This document shows, piece by piece, positions 4,983 through 11,856 of a stretch of DNA of 14,491 bases (position 1 is its first letter; each line of letters begins with the position of its first letter). The stretch comes from an uncultured Bacteroidales bacterium. GTDB lineage: Bacteria > Bacteroidota > Bacteroidia > Bacteroidales > Paludibacteraceae. The notes under the pieces were generated by a model. That model was not told the DNA's origin, ran no database searches, and saw nothing but the letters and a program-made list of their open reading frames with translations. The position numbers and the translations under genes were made by a program. Location of the stretch: NCBI GenBank assembly GCA_903873355.1, contig CAIQOG010000028.1, positions 1 to 14,491 on the forward strand, read 5' to 3'.

Positions 4983-7409
4983 ATGCTGTTGAAAAAAAAA
5001 ACGAGCCATATAGTTGCCCTCCTGTTTTCCATCTTTTTTTTGGTATCCATTGCTGTTTCCGCACAAGAGACCATTGTTGTGGGTCAAATACTCAATAATA
5101 CCGATAAATCTCCTGTCCCACAGGTAAATATCTACTTTAAAAATTCCGATAATGTCACTCAGAGTGATGTTGAAGGCTATTTTATGATTCGTTATTTCGG
5201 TAAAGAATCACAGCTTATTTTTTCGTCGGTAGGCTTTAAAAAGCAGACTATTCGGGTAAAACCCGGACAAAGTGTAGGTGTGCAAATATTGTTGGATGAG
5301 GAAAATACATTGTTGCAGGAAGCGTTCATTATTCCGGGTGCAAATCCCGCACTTGAATTGATGAAAAAAGTGCGGATCATGCGAAAATCAAACGATATCA
5401 GTCAGCATAACGGATTCAACATGCAAAGCACTGAGCAAAATCTGGTTTTACTCAGCAAAATCAATCAACGCTCGTTGAGTAAACACGTTTTCGATCAATT
5501 GAAAACCGGGAATATTTCCAAAACCGATTCTTCGCTTGTATTGCCTTTGTATATGGCTGAAAGTAAGTTCAACATAACTTCGAAGGGAAGAAAAGAACTT
5601 TCGAAAAACATTTTTTCATCGCCCGAAAATGGTATGAAAATCCTTGAAAAACTGCTTGGAAATTTGGAAACAGAGCTTAATTTCTATGAAAACTCTGTAT
5701 CGGTTTTTGGGAAAAGCATGGTCAGTCCCCTTGCTAATGCCGGGTATGCTTATTACGATTATTTTCTGGCTGACAGCACACATTCCGCCTCCGGCAAGAA
5801 ATATGAGATTCATTTTCGTACCAAAAACATCAAGAATCTGGCTTTTGTCGGGAAATTATGGATTGATTCTGCAACGCTGGCACTTACCAAAATCGAAGCA
5901 GAATTGCCCAATCAGGCGAACATTAACTACATACACAACCTTCGGATTTCAGAGAATTTCGATCTTCAGCTTAATAATCGCTGGGTTCGCCAATCAGAGG
6001 AAATGGCACTTAATATGAATTACGAATTGCTCGCTGACAGTCTGCATCCGAAACCTGAAATATTTGTAAAACGCAGTGCTGCATATCATTACACCGATTC
6101 AATCTCCAAACCAACAGGCAATTTTGCCAGCAGTAATTTCACTGTAGAAACGCTCGACGAAAAACTGAAAGACCTGAATAATACTCCTTTATTGCGCACT
6201 GCCAAATGGATTGCTGATGTGATGTTTACAGGTTATATGGATGTGGGTAAATTTGATATTGGCAAGGTAGAGCAAATTATCCGCATTACCGATCCCGAAG
6301 GATTACGCCTTACTTTGCCCTTCCGAACCAATGAAAAACTATGGAAAAACATTTCGTTGGGCGGTTATATTGGTTATGGTTTTTCAAATCAAGTCGCAAA
6401 ATACTCCGGATTTGTTCAGTACAAATTTCCTGGTGAAAAAAGGCGGATTCTGGGGGTGAATTATTCCAACGATTTTCGTCGTGTTGATTACAATTACAAC
6501 GATTTTCTGTTTCGCGAAAATCCCTTGATTACTGGTGATGAAGATATTTCAAGTTCAGTTTTTGCCATGAAATCAGCCGGAAAAATGGCTGAACGAAATG
6601 AGTTTTCTTTCTCATTATCAAACGAATGGACATCAAATATAGAAAGCTTTTTGTATCTGCGTCACAACCTGATGTTTGCCAATGCTTCTATGCCAATGAA
6701 TCTGAATGGTACTGAAAAAGCTGGTTCGCTTTTGCAGCAATCTTTTACGCTTGCCACCCGTTTTTCGTTTGGTGAGCGGAAGTACGATGACCACATGCAG
6801 CGCATTTATATTTCCAACACTAAACCAGTGATTTATGGTATTCTTGAAGCAGGAAATTATCAGGTTGGTAATGAACCATCAGGAACTTACGCAAAAATTT
6901 CTGCCAACATGCGCCAATTCGTAAAGTTTGATGTTGGACAGTTCAATTATATTCTGGATGCAGGGGTGATTTTTGGGAATGTGCCATATCAGTTGCTCGA
7001 AATACCTCCCGGAAGCGAAACCGGTGGTTACAGTACGTTTCAGTTCAATATGATGAATTACATGGAATATGCTGCCGATAAATACGTGAATTTGCATACA
7101 GAGTTAATGCTCAATGGATTGATAATGAACCAGATTCCGTTGATAAAAGAACTGAATCTTCGTGAAATGTGCTCGTTTAATGTGGCTTACGGAAGTCTCA
7201 ACGATTCACACAAATTACAGCTTGATTATCCGACTTACATGAATCCGTTGAACAAACCCTACATGGAAGTGGGTGTTGGCTTCACCAACATACTCGGAAT
7301 CTTTACACTGCAATCGGTTTGGCGACTCACCGACCTGAATAACGTGGGTTTGGATGGACGAAAAGTTGCTCCATGGGGAATTCGGGGCTGTCTGAGTTTA
7401 AATTTTTAA
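4983..7409 (+). CDS. Outer-membrane protein with carboxypeptidase-regulatory-like domain and DUF5686 region
   Basis: This 808-residue protein has an N-terminal signal peptide (1-27, ending AVSA). A CarboxypepD_reg-like beta-sandwich follows at about 32-115, with VVGQILNNTDKSPVPQVNIY near its start and SSVGFKKQTIRV further on. This domain type caps many Bacteroidetes TonB-linked outer-membrane proteins. The DUF5686 region begins near NPALELMKKVR (about 120-130). The remainder is rich in alternating, aromatic-containing strands and ends in SLNF with a terminal phenylalanine, as expected of an outer-membrane beta-barrel. There is no TonB-dependent receptor plug and no SusD partner, so it is not a Sus pair. 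Substrate and function are unknown. The start at 4983 is the only one that preserves the signal peptide. Confidence 0.85.
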   Translation: MLLKKKTSHIVALLFSIFFLVSIAVSAQETIVVGQILNNTDKSPVPQVNIYFKNSDNVTQSDVEGYFMIRYFGKESQLIFSSVGFKKQTIRVKPGQSVGVQILLDEENTLLQEAFIIPGANPALELMKKVRIMRKSNDISQHNGFNMQSTEQNLVLLSKINQRSLSKHVFDQLKTGNISKTDSSLVLPLYMAESKFNITSKGRKELSKNIFSSPENGMKILEKLLGNLETELNFYENSVSVFGKSMVSPLANAGYAYYDYFLADSTHSASGKKYEIHFRTKNIKNLAFVGKLWIDSATLALTKIEAELPNQANINYIHNLRISENFDLQLNNRWVRQSEEMALNMNYELLADSLHPKPEIFVKRSAAYHYTDSISKPTGNFASSNFTVETLDEKLKDLNNTPLLRTAKWIADVMFTGYMDVGKFDIGKVEQIIRITDPEGLRLTLPFRTNEKLWKNISLGGYIGYGFSNQVAKYSGFVQYKFPGEKRRILGVNYSNDFRRVDYNYNDFLFRENPLITGDEDISSSVFAMKSAGKMAERNEFSFSLSNEWTSNIESFLYLRHNLMFANASMPMNLNGTEKAGSLLQQSFTLATRFSFGERKYDDHMQRIYISNTKPVIYGILEAGNYQVGNEPSGTYAKISANMRQFVKFDVGQFNYILDAGVIFGNVPYQLLEIPPGSETGGYSTFQFNMMNYMEYAADKYVNLHTELMLNGLIMNQIPLIKELNLREMCSFNVAYGSLNDSHKLQLDYPTYMNPLNKPYMEVGVGFTNILGIFTLQSVWRLTDLNNVGLDGRKVAPWGIRGCLSLNF

Positions 7410-7440
7410 GTACTAATTATGAATTATTAATTAGATATCC

Positions 7441-7448
7441 TATCTTTG
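7441..7448 (+). promoter_or_regulatory. Bacteroidetes -7 promoter element for proC
   Basis: TATCTTTG is an exact TAnnTTTG match, 48 bases before the proC ATG at 7497. No -33 TTG lies at the expected position. It suggests that proC starts a new transcript, possibly shared with upp. Confidence 0.5.
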
Positions 7449-7496
7449 TCATTCAAATAATAAATCAGCCTAAAAAGCTAATAAAATATCCTGTCT

Positions 7497-8297
7497 ATGG
7501 AAACTTTGAACCTACAAATTGCCATTATCGGTGCCGGAAATATGGGCGGTGCCATTGCCCGCGGACTTTCAAAGGGAACACTGATTCAATCGAAAAATAT
7601 TCGAATGAGTGACGTTTCGCAGGCTAATCTGGATGCCATCAAGGCATTTAATGCCGAAATCACTGTCAGCACTTCCAATCGCGATATCATCAAAGATGCC
7701 GATATTGTCATACTTGCCGTAAAGCCGTGGTTGGTAGAAGTGGTAGCCGATGAAATTGAAAATAAAATTGACTACAAAAAGCAACTAATTGTTTCGATTG
7801 CTGCGGGTGTGGATTTTGCAAAGATGGCAAATTTGTTCAGCACCGATGCCACGATGTTCCGTATTATACCAAACACCGGAATAGATGTACTTCAAAGCGT
7901 TTCCACCATTTCGTCGTTTAATGCTTCGAATGAGCAGGAAAGCCTAATTTTAAGTATGTTTGCAGAACTTGGCAAAGCATTTCTTGTGCCGGAAACACAA
8001 TTGAATGCCTTTATGTCATTATCCTCCTGCGGAATAGCTTATGCTTTCCGTTATATTCGTGCTGCAATCGAAGGTGGTGTGGAAATGGGCATTTATCCTG
8101 ATGTTGCTAAAGAAGTTGTAATTCAGACCTTGCGTGGTGCCATCGACCTTTTGGAAGCTAACGGCACACATCCCGAAGTGGAAATTGACAAAGTAACCAC
8201 ACCGGGCGGAATTACCATTAAGGGTCTCAATGAAATGGAAGCCAATGGTTTTACAAATGCCGTGATTAAAGGATTGAAGGCATCGCATTTGAAATAA
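7497..8297 (+). CDS. proC: Pyrroline-5-carboxylate reductase
   Basis: This 266-residue protein matches ProC, which reduces 1-pyrroline-5-carboxylate to L-proline with NAD(P)H in the last step of proline synthesis in the cytoplasm. The N-terminal Rossmann fold has the GxGxxG dinucleotide motif at 12-17 (GAGNMG), followed by ILAVKPW, where VKP is characteristic of the family, then VSIAAGV and FRIIPNTG. The C-terminal dimerisation and active-site domain has LSSCGIAYAFRYIRAAIEGG, and the signature TTPGGITIKGLNEME lies near the end. Length is typical (about 260-275). The ATG at 7497 follows a TAnnTTTG promoter and gives a normal N-terminus. The gene proB/proA partners are not in the window. The upp gene follows after 89 bases with no clear terminator. 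Confidence 0.95.
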   Translation: METLNLQIAIIGAGNMGGAIARGLSKGTLIQSKNIRMSDVSQANLDAIKAFNAEITVSTSNRDIIKDADIVILAVKPWLVEVVADEIENKIDYKKQLIVSIAAGVDFAKMANLFSTDATMFRIIPNTGIDVLQSVSTISSFNASNEQESLILSMFAELGKAFLVPETQLNAFMSLSSCGIAYAFRYIRAAIEGGVEMGIYPDVAKEVVIQTLRGAIDLLEANGTHPEVEIDKVTTPGGITIKGLNEMEANGFTNAVIKGLKASHLK

Positions 8298-8386
8298 TCA
8301 TTTGACTTTATCCAAGACATTTATTATCAATATTTTATTAAAGATATTTCACAAATAAACCTTTAAATAACAAATTCTAATATATC

Positions 8387-9040
8387 ATGAAAATCAACAA
8401 TTTGTCAGATAACAATTCAATTCTGAATCATTATTTGAAAGAAATTCGTTCAGTAGAAATTCAGAAAGATCCATTGCGATTTCGTCGGAATATGGAACGT
8501 ATAGGCGAAATAATGGCCTACGAAATAAGCAAATCGATGCATTACGTGCAAGAAGACGTTCAAACACCACTTGGAATAGCACCCACACAAGTGATTGACG
8601 AAAATATTGTGATTTCAACGATTCTTCGTGCCGGTCTTCCTTTTCACACCGGCTTTCTGAGTTATTTCGACCGTGCCGAAAATGCCTTTGTGTCGGCATA
8701 CCGTAAGTACAAAGATGCACTGAAGTTTGACATTTTTATAGAATATATTGCTTCACCGGGATTAGATGGTAAAACATTGATAATTACTGATCCAATGCTC
8801 GCTACCGGTGGCTCGATGGAGTTGGCCTACGGTGCATTACTTACCAAAGGCAAACCGGCTCATATTCACATAGCAACAGTTATTGCCAGCCAATCGGCAA
8901 TCGATTATATTTCATCTCATTTCCCTGCATCAAAAACCACCGTATGGGTTGCTGCAATTGACCCTGAACTGAACGAACATTCGTACATTGTACCTGGTTT
9001 GGGCGATGCCGGCGATTTGGCATTTGGCGAAAAACTTTAA
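8387..9040 (+). CDS. upp: Uracil phosphoribosyltransferase
   Basis: This 217-residue protein is a uracil phosphoribosyltransferase, which joins uracil and PRPP to make UMP in pyrimidine salvage. The type I phosphoribosyltransferase fold is shown by the PRPP-binding loop DPMLATGGS at 135-143, the ILRAGLPF element at 79-86, and the uracil-binding C-terminal signature GLGDAGDLAFGEKL at 204-217. Length is close to the bacterial norm of about 208-215. The 89-base AT-rich gap before it has no clear TAnnTTTG element, so it may be read from the proC promoter. A strong hairpin terminator follows. Confidence 0.95.
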   Translation: MKINNLSDNNSILNHYLKEIRSVEIQKDPLRFRRNMERIGEIMAYEISKSMHYVQEDVQTPLGIAPTQVIDENIVISTILRAGLPFHTGFLSYFDRAENAFVSAYRKYKDALKFDIFIEYIASPGLDGKTLIITDPMLATGGSMELAYGALLTKGKPAHIHIATVIASQSAIDYISSHFPASKTTVWVAAIDPELNEHSYIVPGLGDAGDLAFGEKL

Positions 9041-9063
9041 AAAGATGTCTTTGAAATAGAACG

Positions 9064-9105
9064 ACAAACCCTTCCTACAAAGCCTGTACGAAGGGTTTGT
9101 TTTTG
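9064..9105 (+). terminator. Rho-independent terminator after upp
   Basis: A perfect 11-base inverted repeat pairs 9064-9074 (ACAAACCCTTC) with 9090-9100 (GAAGGGTTTGT) across a 15-base loop and is followed by TTTTTG. It starts 24 bases after the upp stop codon. Confidence 0.9.
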
Positions 9106-9175
9106 TAAATTTATTTATTTGAAGTGATATTTAGAATTTTATTCCGTGAAGCAATAAATTTTAAAATCAAAATTT

Positions 9176-9183
9176 TATCTTTG
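9176..9183 (+). promoter_or_regulatory. Bacteroidetes -7 promoter element for the vanZ-like/dprA pair
   Basis: TATCTTTG is an exact TAnnTTTG match, 41 bases upstream of the VanZ-like ATG at 9224 and just after the upp terminator. The -33 region is AT-rich without a clear TTG. Confidence 0.55.
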
Positions 9184-9223
9184 CAATGATAAAATGATTC
9201 AAAATTCATACGAACTATAGTTC

Positions 9224-9628
9224 ATGATAAAGTTCCTGAAAAATTACTGGAAATCGATAACCGTAATAGCTTGTATATTATACCTGTCATTTGTGCCATC
9301 ATCGACTTTTAATGGCATCCCAACATTTGAAAATGAAGACAAACTGGTTCATTTTCTAATGTATGCCGGTTTATGTGGTATGTTGATTTTCGATTTTCGA
9401 TTAGCAAACAAGAAAAATAAAACCAAATCATTGTATGGATTTATGGTTTGCATAGCTTTTCCTTTTTTGTTGGGAACGTTAATTGAGATAGTACAACCAC
9501 TTTATTTTGAACGTTCGGGGAGTTGGCTTGATCTTTCAGCAAATGTAACCGGAATTATTTCTGCCTGGTTATTCATGAATGTTTTCGAAAGTTTTATAAA
9601 TAAAATTTTCGTTCGGAAAAAAGCATGA
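9224..9628 (+). CDS. VanZ-like membrane protein
   Basis: This 134-residue protein has four predicted membrane helices (about 10-25, 41-58, 70-90 and 104-122) and the conserved residues of the VanZ-like family: DKLVHF at 39-44, E88 and Q91 in the IEIVQ stretch, and a GSWLDLSANVTG segment (99-110) with D103, N107 and G110. VanZ was named for teicoplanin resistance in enterococci, but most chromosomal members have no shown resistance role and their function is unknown. The stop overlaps the dprA start by four bases (ATGA), which indicates translational coupling. Confidence 0.85.
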   Translation: MIKFLKNYWKSITVIACILYLSFVPSSTFNGIPTFENEDKLVHFLMYAGLCGMLIFDFRLANKKNKTKSLYGFMVCIAFPFLLGTLIEIVQPLYFERSGSWLDLSANVTGIISAWLFMNVFESFINKIFVRKKA

Positions 9629-10758
9629 TGACGGAAGTAATGACCGATGAAACATTAAAATACAAAATCGGCATAACGCTGATTAAAGGCATTGGCTGTA
9701 ATCTGGCCAAAAACCTGATTGCATATGTTGGTTCGGTAGAAGGAATTTTCAAAGAAAAACAAAAAAGTCTGGCCAAAATTCCCGGGATTGGAGATGTACT
9801 TTCATCTGAAATTGTTTCGCAGCAGGTTTTGGCTCGTGCCGAACAGGAAATTGAATTTATCCTGAAAAACAAAATTCAAACACTTTTTTTTACTGATCGT
9901 GATTATCCGTACAGACTGAAGGAATGTCCCGACTCACCTATAATGCTCTATGCCAAAGGTAATTGTGATTTAAATGCCGGCAAATTTATTGGAATTGTCG
10001 GGACACGAAATGCCACTGAAACAGGAAAAGAAAACTGCAAAAAGCTAATTTTCGATTTAGCCATATCACAACCTAATGCCATTATTGTAAGCGGACTGGC
10101 TTACGGTGTGGATATTTGTGCTCACAAAGCGGCACTTGATGCCGGACTGCCAACCATAGGTGTGATTGGGCATGGTTTGGACAGGATTTATCCGGCAGCT
10201 CACCGTCCAACTGCCGTGAAAATGCTGCAAGAAGGAGTATTACTGACTGAATACCTCAGCGGAACAAACCCCGACCGACAAAATTTTGTGCAGCGCAATC
10301 GCATTATCGCCGGATTATGCGATGCAACAGTGGTGGTAGAATCGGCAGCTCGTGGAGGTGCGTTGATAACTGCCGAACTGGCAAACGACTATAACCGCGA
10401 TGTGTTTGCATTTCCGGGAAGAGTGAATGATGAATGGTCGGCCGGTTGTAATGCGCTGATTAAGAATAATAAAGCTTCGTTGATTGAATCGGCTGATGAT
10501 ATTTTACGTTTTATGAACTGGGAAAAACAAAATACCGGTTCACTTTCAAATATTCAAACAGCTTTGTTTCTCGATTTATCGGACGAAGAACAAAGTATTG
10601 TCAGCATTTTACGCCAGAATCCCGAAGGAATTCAGCTCAATGAATTAGCCATTCAGTTAGAAAAACCGATTAGCAAAATTTCCTCCATGTTGCTCGAAAT
10701 GGAATTTAAAGGCATTGTGAAATGTTTACCGGGGAATTTGTATAAAATTATTAAATAG
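9625..10758 (+). CDS. dprA: DNA-processing protein DprA
   Basis: This 377-residue protein is DprA, which binds incoming single-stranded DNA, protects it and loads RecA during transformation. A short helix-hairpin-helix region lies at about 48-62 (LAKIPGIGDVLSSEI). The Rossmann-like core spans about 85-295 and contains VGTRNAT (125-131), SGLAYGVDICAH (156-167), FVQRNRIIAGL (221-231), SAARGGALITAELA and FAFPGRVNDEWSAGCN. A C-terminal winged-helix domain lies at about 313-374. This three-part form is usual for Bacteroidetes. The first ATG overlaps the vanZ-like stop; in-frame ATGs at 9628 and 9640 (MTDETLKYK) are alternatives, and the last fits relatives best. No competence genes are seen nearby, so natural transformation is not shown. 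Confidence 0.94.
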   Translation: MMTEVMTDETLKYKIGITLIKGIGCNLAKNLIAYVGSVEGIFKEKQKSLAKIPGIGDVLSSEIVSQQVLARAEQEIEFILKNKIQTLFFTDRDYPYRLKECPDSPIMLYAKGNCDLNAGKFIGIVGTRNATETGKENCKKLIFDLAISQPNAIIVSGLAYGVDICAHKAALDAGLPTIGVIGHGLDRIYPAAHRPTAVKMLQEGVLLTEYLSGTNPDRQNFVQRNRIIAGLCDATVVVESAARGGALITAELANDYNRDVFAFPGRVNDEWSAGCNALIKNNKASLIESADDILRFMNWEKQNTGSLSNIQTALFLDLSDEEQSIVSILRQNPEGIQLNELAIQLEKPISKISSMLLEMEFKGIVKCLPGNLYKIIK

Positions 10759-10857
10759 TTAATTGGTTTTGAGTAATCCGGAGTTTTTTAATCAATGGTA
10801 AACACCCAACATACATATAAACCGATAAACCATTCACCCAATTAACCAATCAACCAG
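10758..10857. other. AC-rich leader with degenerate AACCA repeats before the DUF4268 gene
   Basis: The gap between dprA and the DUF4268 gene has a marked strand bias. From about 10799 to 10857 the plus strand has almost no G. From about 10818 it consists of drifting units of 8-9 bases resembling AAACCGAT, AAACCATT, CACCCAATT and AACCAATC. A 9-base inverted pair (GTTAATTGG at 10758-10766 and CCAATTAAC at 10838-10846) brackets the region. No TAnnTTTG element or T-run terminator is seen. Confidence 0.45.
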
Positions 10858-11310
10858 ATGTATAGTAAAGAAGAACTGAAAGAACTAAAAAAAGAATTCT
10901 GGGAAGGGTTTGGCGTTTATTGTAGTCATATTCCGGCTTTAAAACGACGTAAAAGCAAATTTCTGCTTTATAATACCAAGATGAAAGGAGTTGAAATGAA
11001 ATTCGATGCCACGCGTGAAGGTGCTTTCGTTATTCTGGAAATAAACCACCACGACGAAAAAGCCCGACTTGAAAAATATGAGCAGTTTGAGAACTATAAA
11101 GTGCTGATGGAAAAAGATTTTCCCAATGGATTGATATGGAATTTTGCTTACGTTCGCGAGGCCGGAAACGAAGTTTGCCGCATTTACACACAAAAATCCG
11201 GCATTGACCTCCATCGCCGCATTCATTGGATGGAATTTTATAAATTCATGGCTACCGAAATGCTGAAACTGGAAAAAGCTTTTCGAATTGTAAAAGAAGC
11301 GATTGAATAA
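10858..11310 (+). CDS. DUF4268 domain protein
   Basis: This 150-residue soluble protein has no signal peptide or membrane segment and matches the DUF4268 pattern throughout. Its opening reads ELKELKKEFWEGFGVYC. Later come KFLLYNTKMKGVEMKF, an acidic and basic middle region with EKYEQFENYKVLMEKDFP, and a closing stretch with RIYTQKSGIDLHRR then WMEFYKFMATEMLKLEKAF. In other bacteria DUF4268 also occurs as a C-terminal part of larger proteins, sometimes linked to restriction-like nucleases; here it stands alone. Its biochemical role is unknown to me. The start at 10858 directly follows the AC-rich leader. The DUF1801 gene starts 10 bases after its stop, so the two are probably one operon. Confidence 0.8.
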   Translation: MYSKEELKELKKEFWEGFGVYCSHIPALKRRKSKFLLYNTKMKGVEMKFDATREGAFVILEINHHDEKARLEKYEQFENYKVLMEKDFPNGLIWNFAYVREAGNEVCRIYTQKSGIDLHRRIHWMEFYKFMATEMLKLEKAFRIVKEAIE

Positions 11311-11320
11311 ATTTATAACA

Positions 11321-11686
11321 ATGGATAAATCCACCTATTCATCAATAGATGAATACATTAACTCTTTTCCTCTCCCAACTCAGGCGAAACTCACCGAACT
11401 CAGAAATTTGATTAGAGAACTTGTTCCCGAAGCTAAGGAGAAAATCAGCTATCAAATGCCGGCATTCACGCTGAATGGCATGTTGTTGTACATTGCGGGC
11501 TATGGCAAACACATTGGATTCTATCCCGGAGCGAGTACAATTGAGGCGTTTAGGATCGAATTGAAAGATTACAAAACGTCCAAAGGAACTGTTCAGTTTC
11601 CATTAAATCAACCACTACCTATTAAATTGATAACTAGAATAATACTCTTTCGGGTTGTTGAAAATCAGGCAAAGGAGAAAAAGTAA
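11321..11686 (+). CDS. DUF1801 (YdhG-like) family protein
   Basis: From the ATG at 11321 this is a 121-residue protein of the DUF1801 family, small soluble alpha/beta proteins that include the Bacillus iron chaperone Fra (YdhG). Visible family features are the opening IDEYINSFP, the helix KLTELRNLIRELVPEAKEKISYQMPAF (about 24-49), then LLYIAGYGKHIGFYPG and the KTSKGTVQFPLNQPLP block. A TTG at 11303 is in frame and would overlap the DUF4268 gene by eight bases, but the ATG matches relatives better. An iron-chaperone role is known only for some members and should not be assumed here. A hairpin terminator at 11760 may end the transcript. Confidence 0.85.
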   Translation: MDKSTYSSIDEYINSFPLPTQAKLTELRNLIRELVPEAKEKISYQMPAFTLNGMLLYIAGYGKHIGFYPGASTIEAFRIELKDYKTSKGTVQFPLNQPLPIKLITRIILFRVVENQAKEKK

Positions 11687-11707
11687 ATATCTCAAAAAAT
11701 CAATTAA

Positions 11708-11715
11708 TAATTTTG
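11708..11715 (+). promoter_or_regulatory. Distal promoter-like element upstream of purH
   Basis: TAATTTTG is an exact TAnnTTTG match located 22 bases after the DUF1801 stop. There is no clear -33 TTG. If used, its transcript would pass through an 8-codon ORF (11745-11771) and the hairpin at 11760-11793 before reaching purH. Confidence 0.35.
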
Positions 11716-11759
11716 TGTCTTATTAAGCGAATTTAATTGCTTTTATGTATCAAGCTATT

Positions 11760-11793
11760 AAAAATGATTGACCCTGAAAATCAATCATTTTTT
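11760..11793 (+). terminator. Rho-independent terminator-like hairpin before the purH promoter
   Basis: A perfect 12-base inverted repeat pairs 11760-11771 (AAAAATGATTGA) with 11781-11792 across a 9-base loop, and the 3' arm merges into a T-run ending at 11793. It could end the DUF4268/DUF1801 transcript, or act as an attenuator for transcription entering purH from upstream. The -33 element of the main purH promoter follows 3 bases later. Confidence 0.75.
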
Positions 11794-11796
11794 GTG

Positions 11797-11827
11797 TTGA
11801 TAAACCGAGAGTTTTTTTGTACTTTTG
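11797..11827 (+). promoter_or_regulatory. Main purH promoter (Bacteroidetes -33/-7)
   Basis: A TTG at 11797-11799 is separated by 20 bases from TACTTTTG at 11820-11827, which matches TAnnTTTG. This is the best complete promoter in the window. Transcription would start near 11834, leaving a leader of about 20-25 bases before the purH ATG at 11857. Confidence 0.75.
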
Positions 11828-11856
11828 CATCCCATAACAAAATGAAAAAACTGAAT

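Noticed and set aside
5644..6018. A 124-codon plus-strand frame inside the DUF5686 gene
   Set aside because: It lies wholly within a larger gene in another frame and has no recognisable motif, so it is a shadow frame.
7413..7434. AT-only inverted repeat (CTAATTA/TAATTAG) after the DUF5686 gene as a terminator
   Set aside because: The stem is only 7 weak pairs and no T-run follows; in such AT-rich DNA it is likely chance.
9224..9628. VanZ-like gene as an antibiotic resistance determinant
   Set aside because: No vanHAX-type genes are present, and chromosomal VanZ-like proteins are common without a resistance role.
11303..11320. TTG start for the DUF1801 gene overlapping DUF4268
   Set aside because: The ATG at 11321 matches the family N-terminus and avoids the overlap.
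11737..11856. Upstream extension of the purH reading frame
   Set aside because: It begins at a TTG, runs through the hairpin and both promoter elements, and has no counterpart in PurH; the normal length is reached from 11857.
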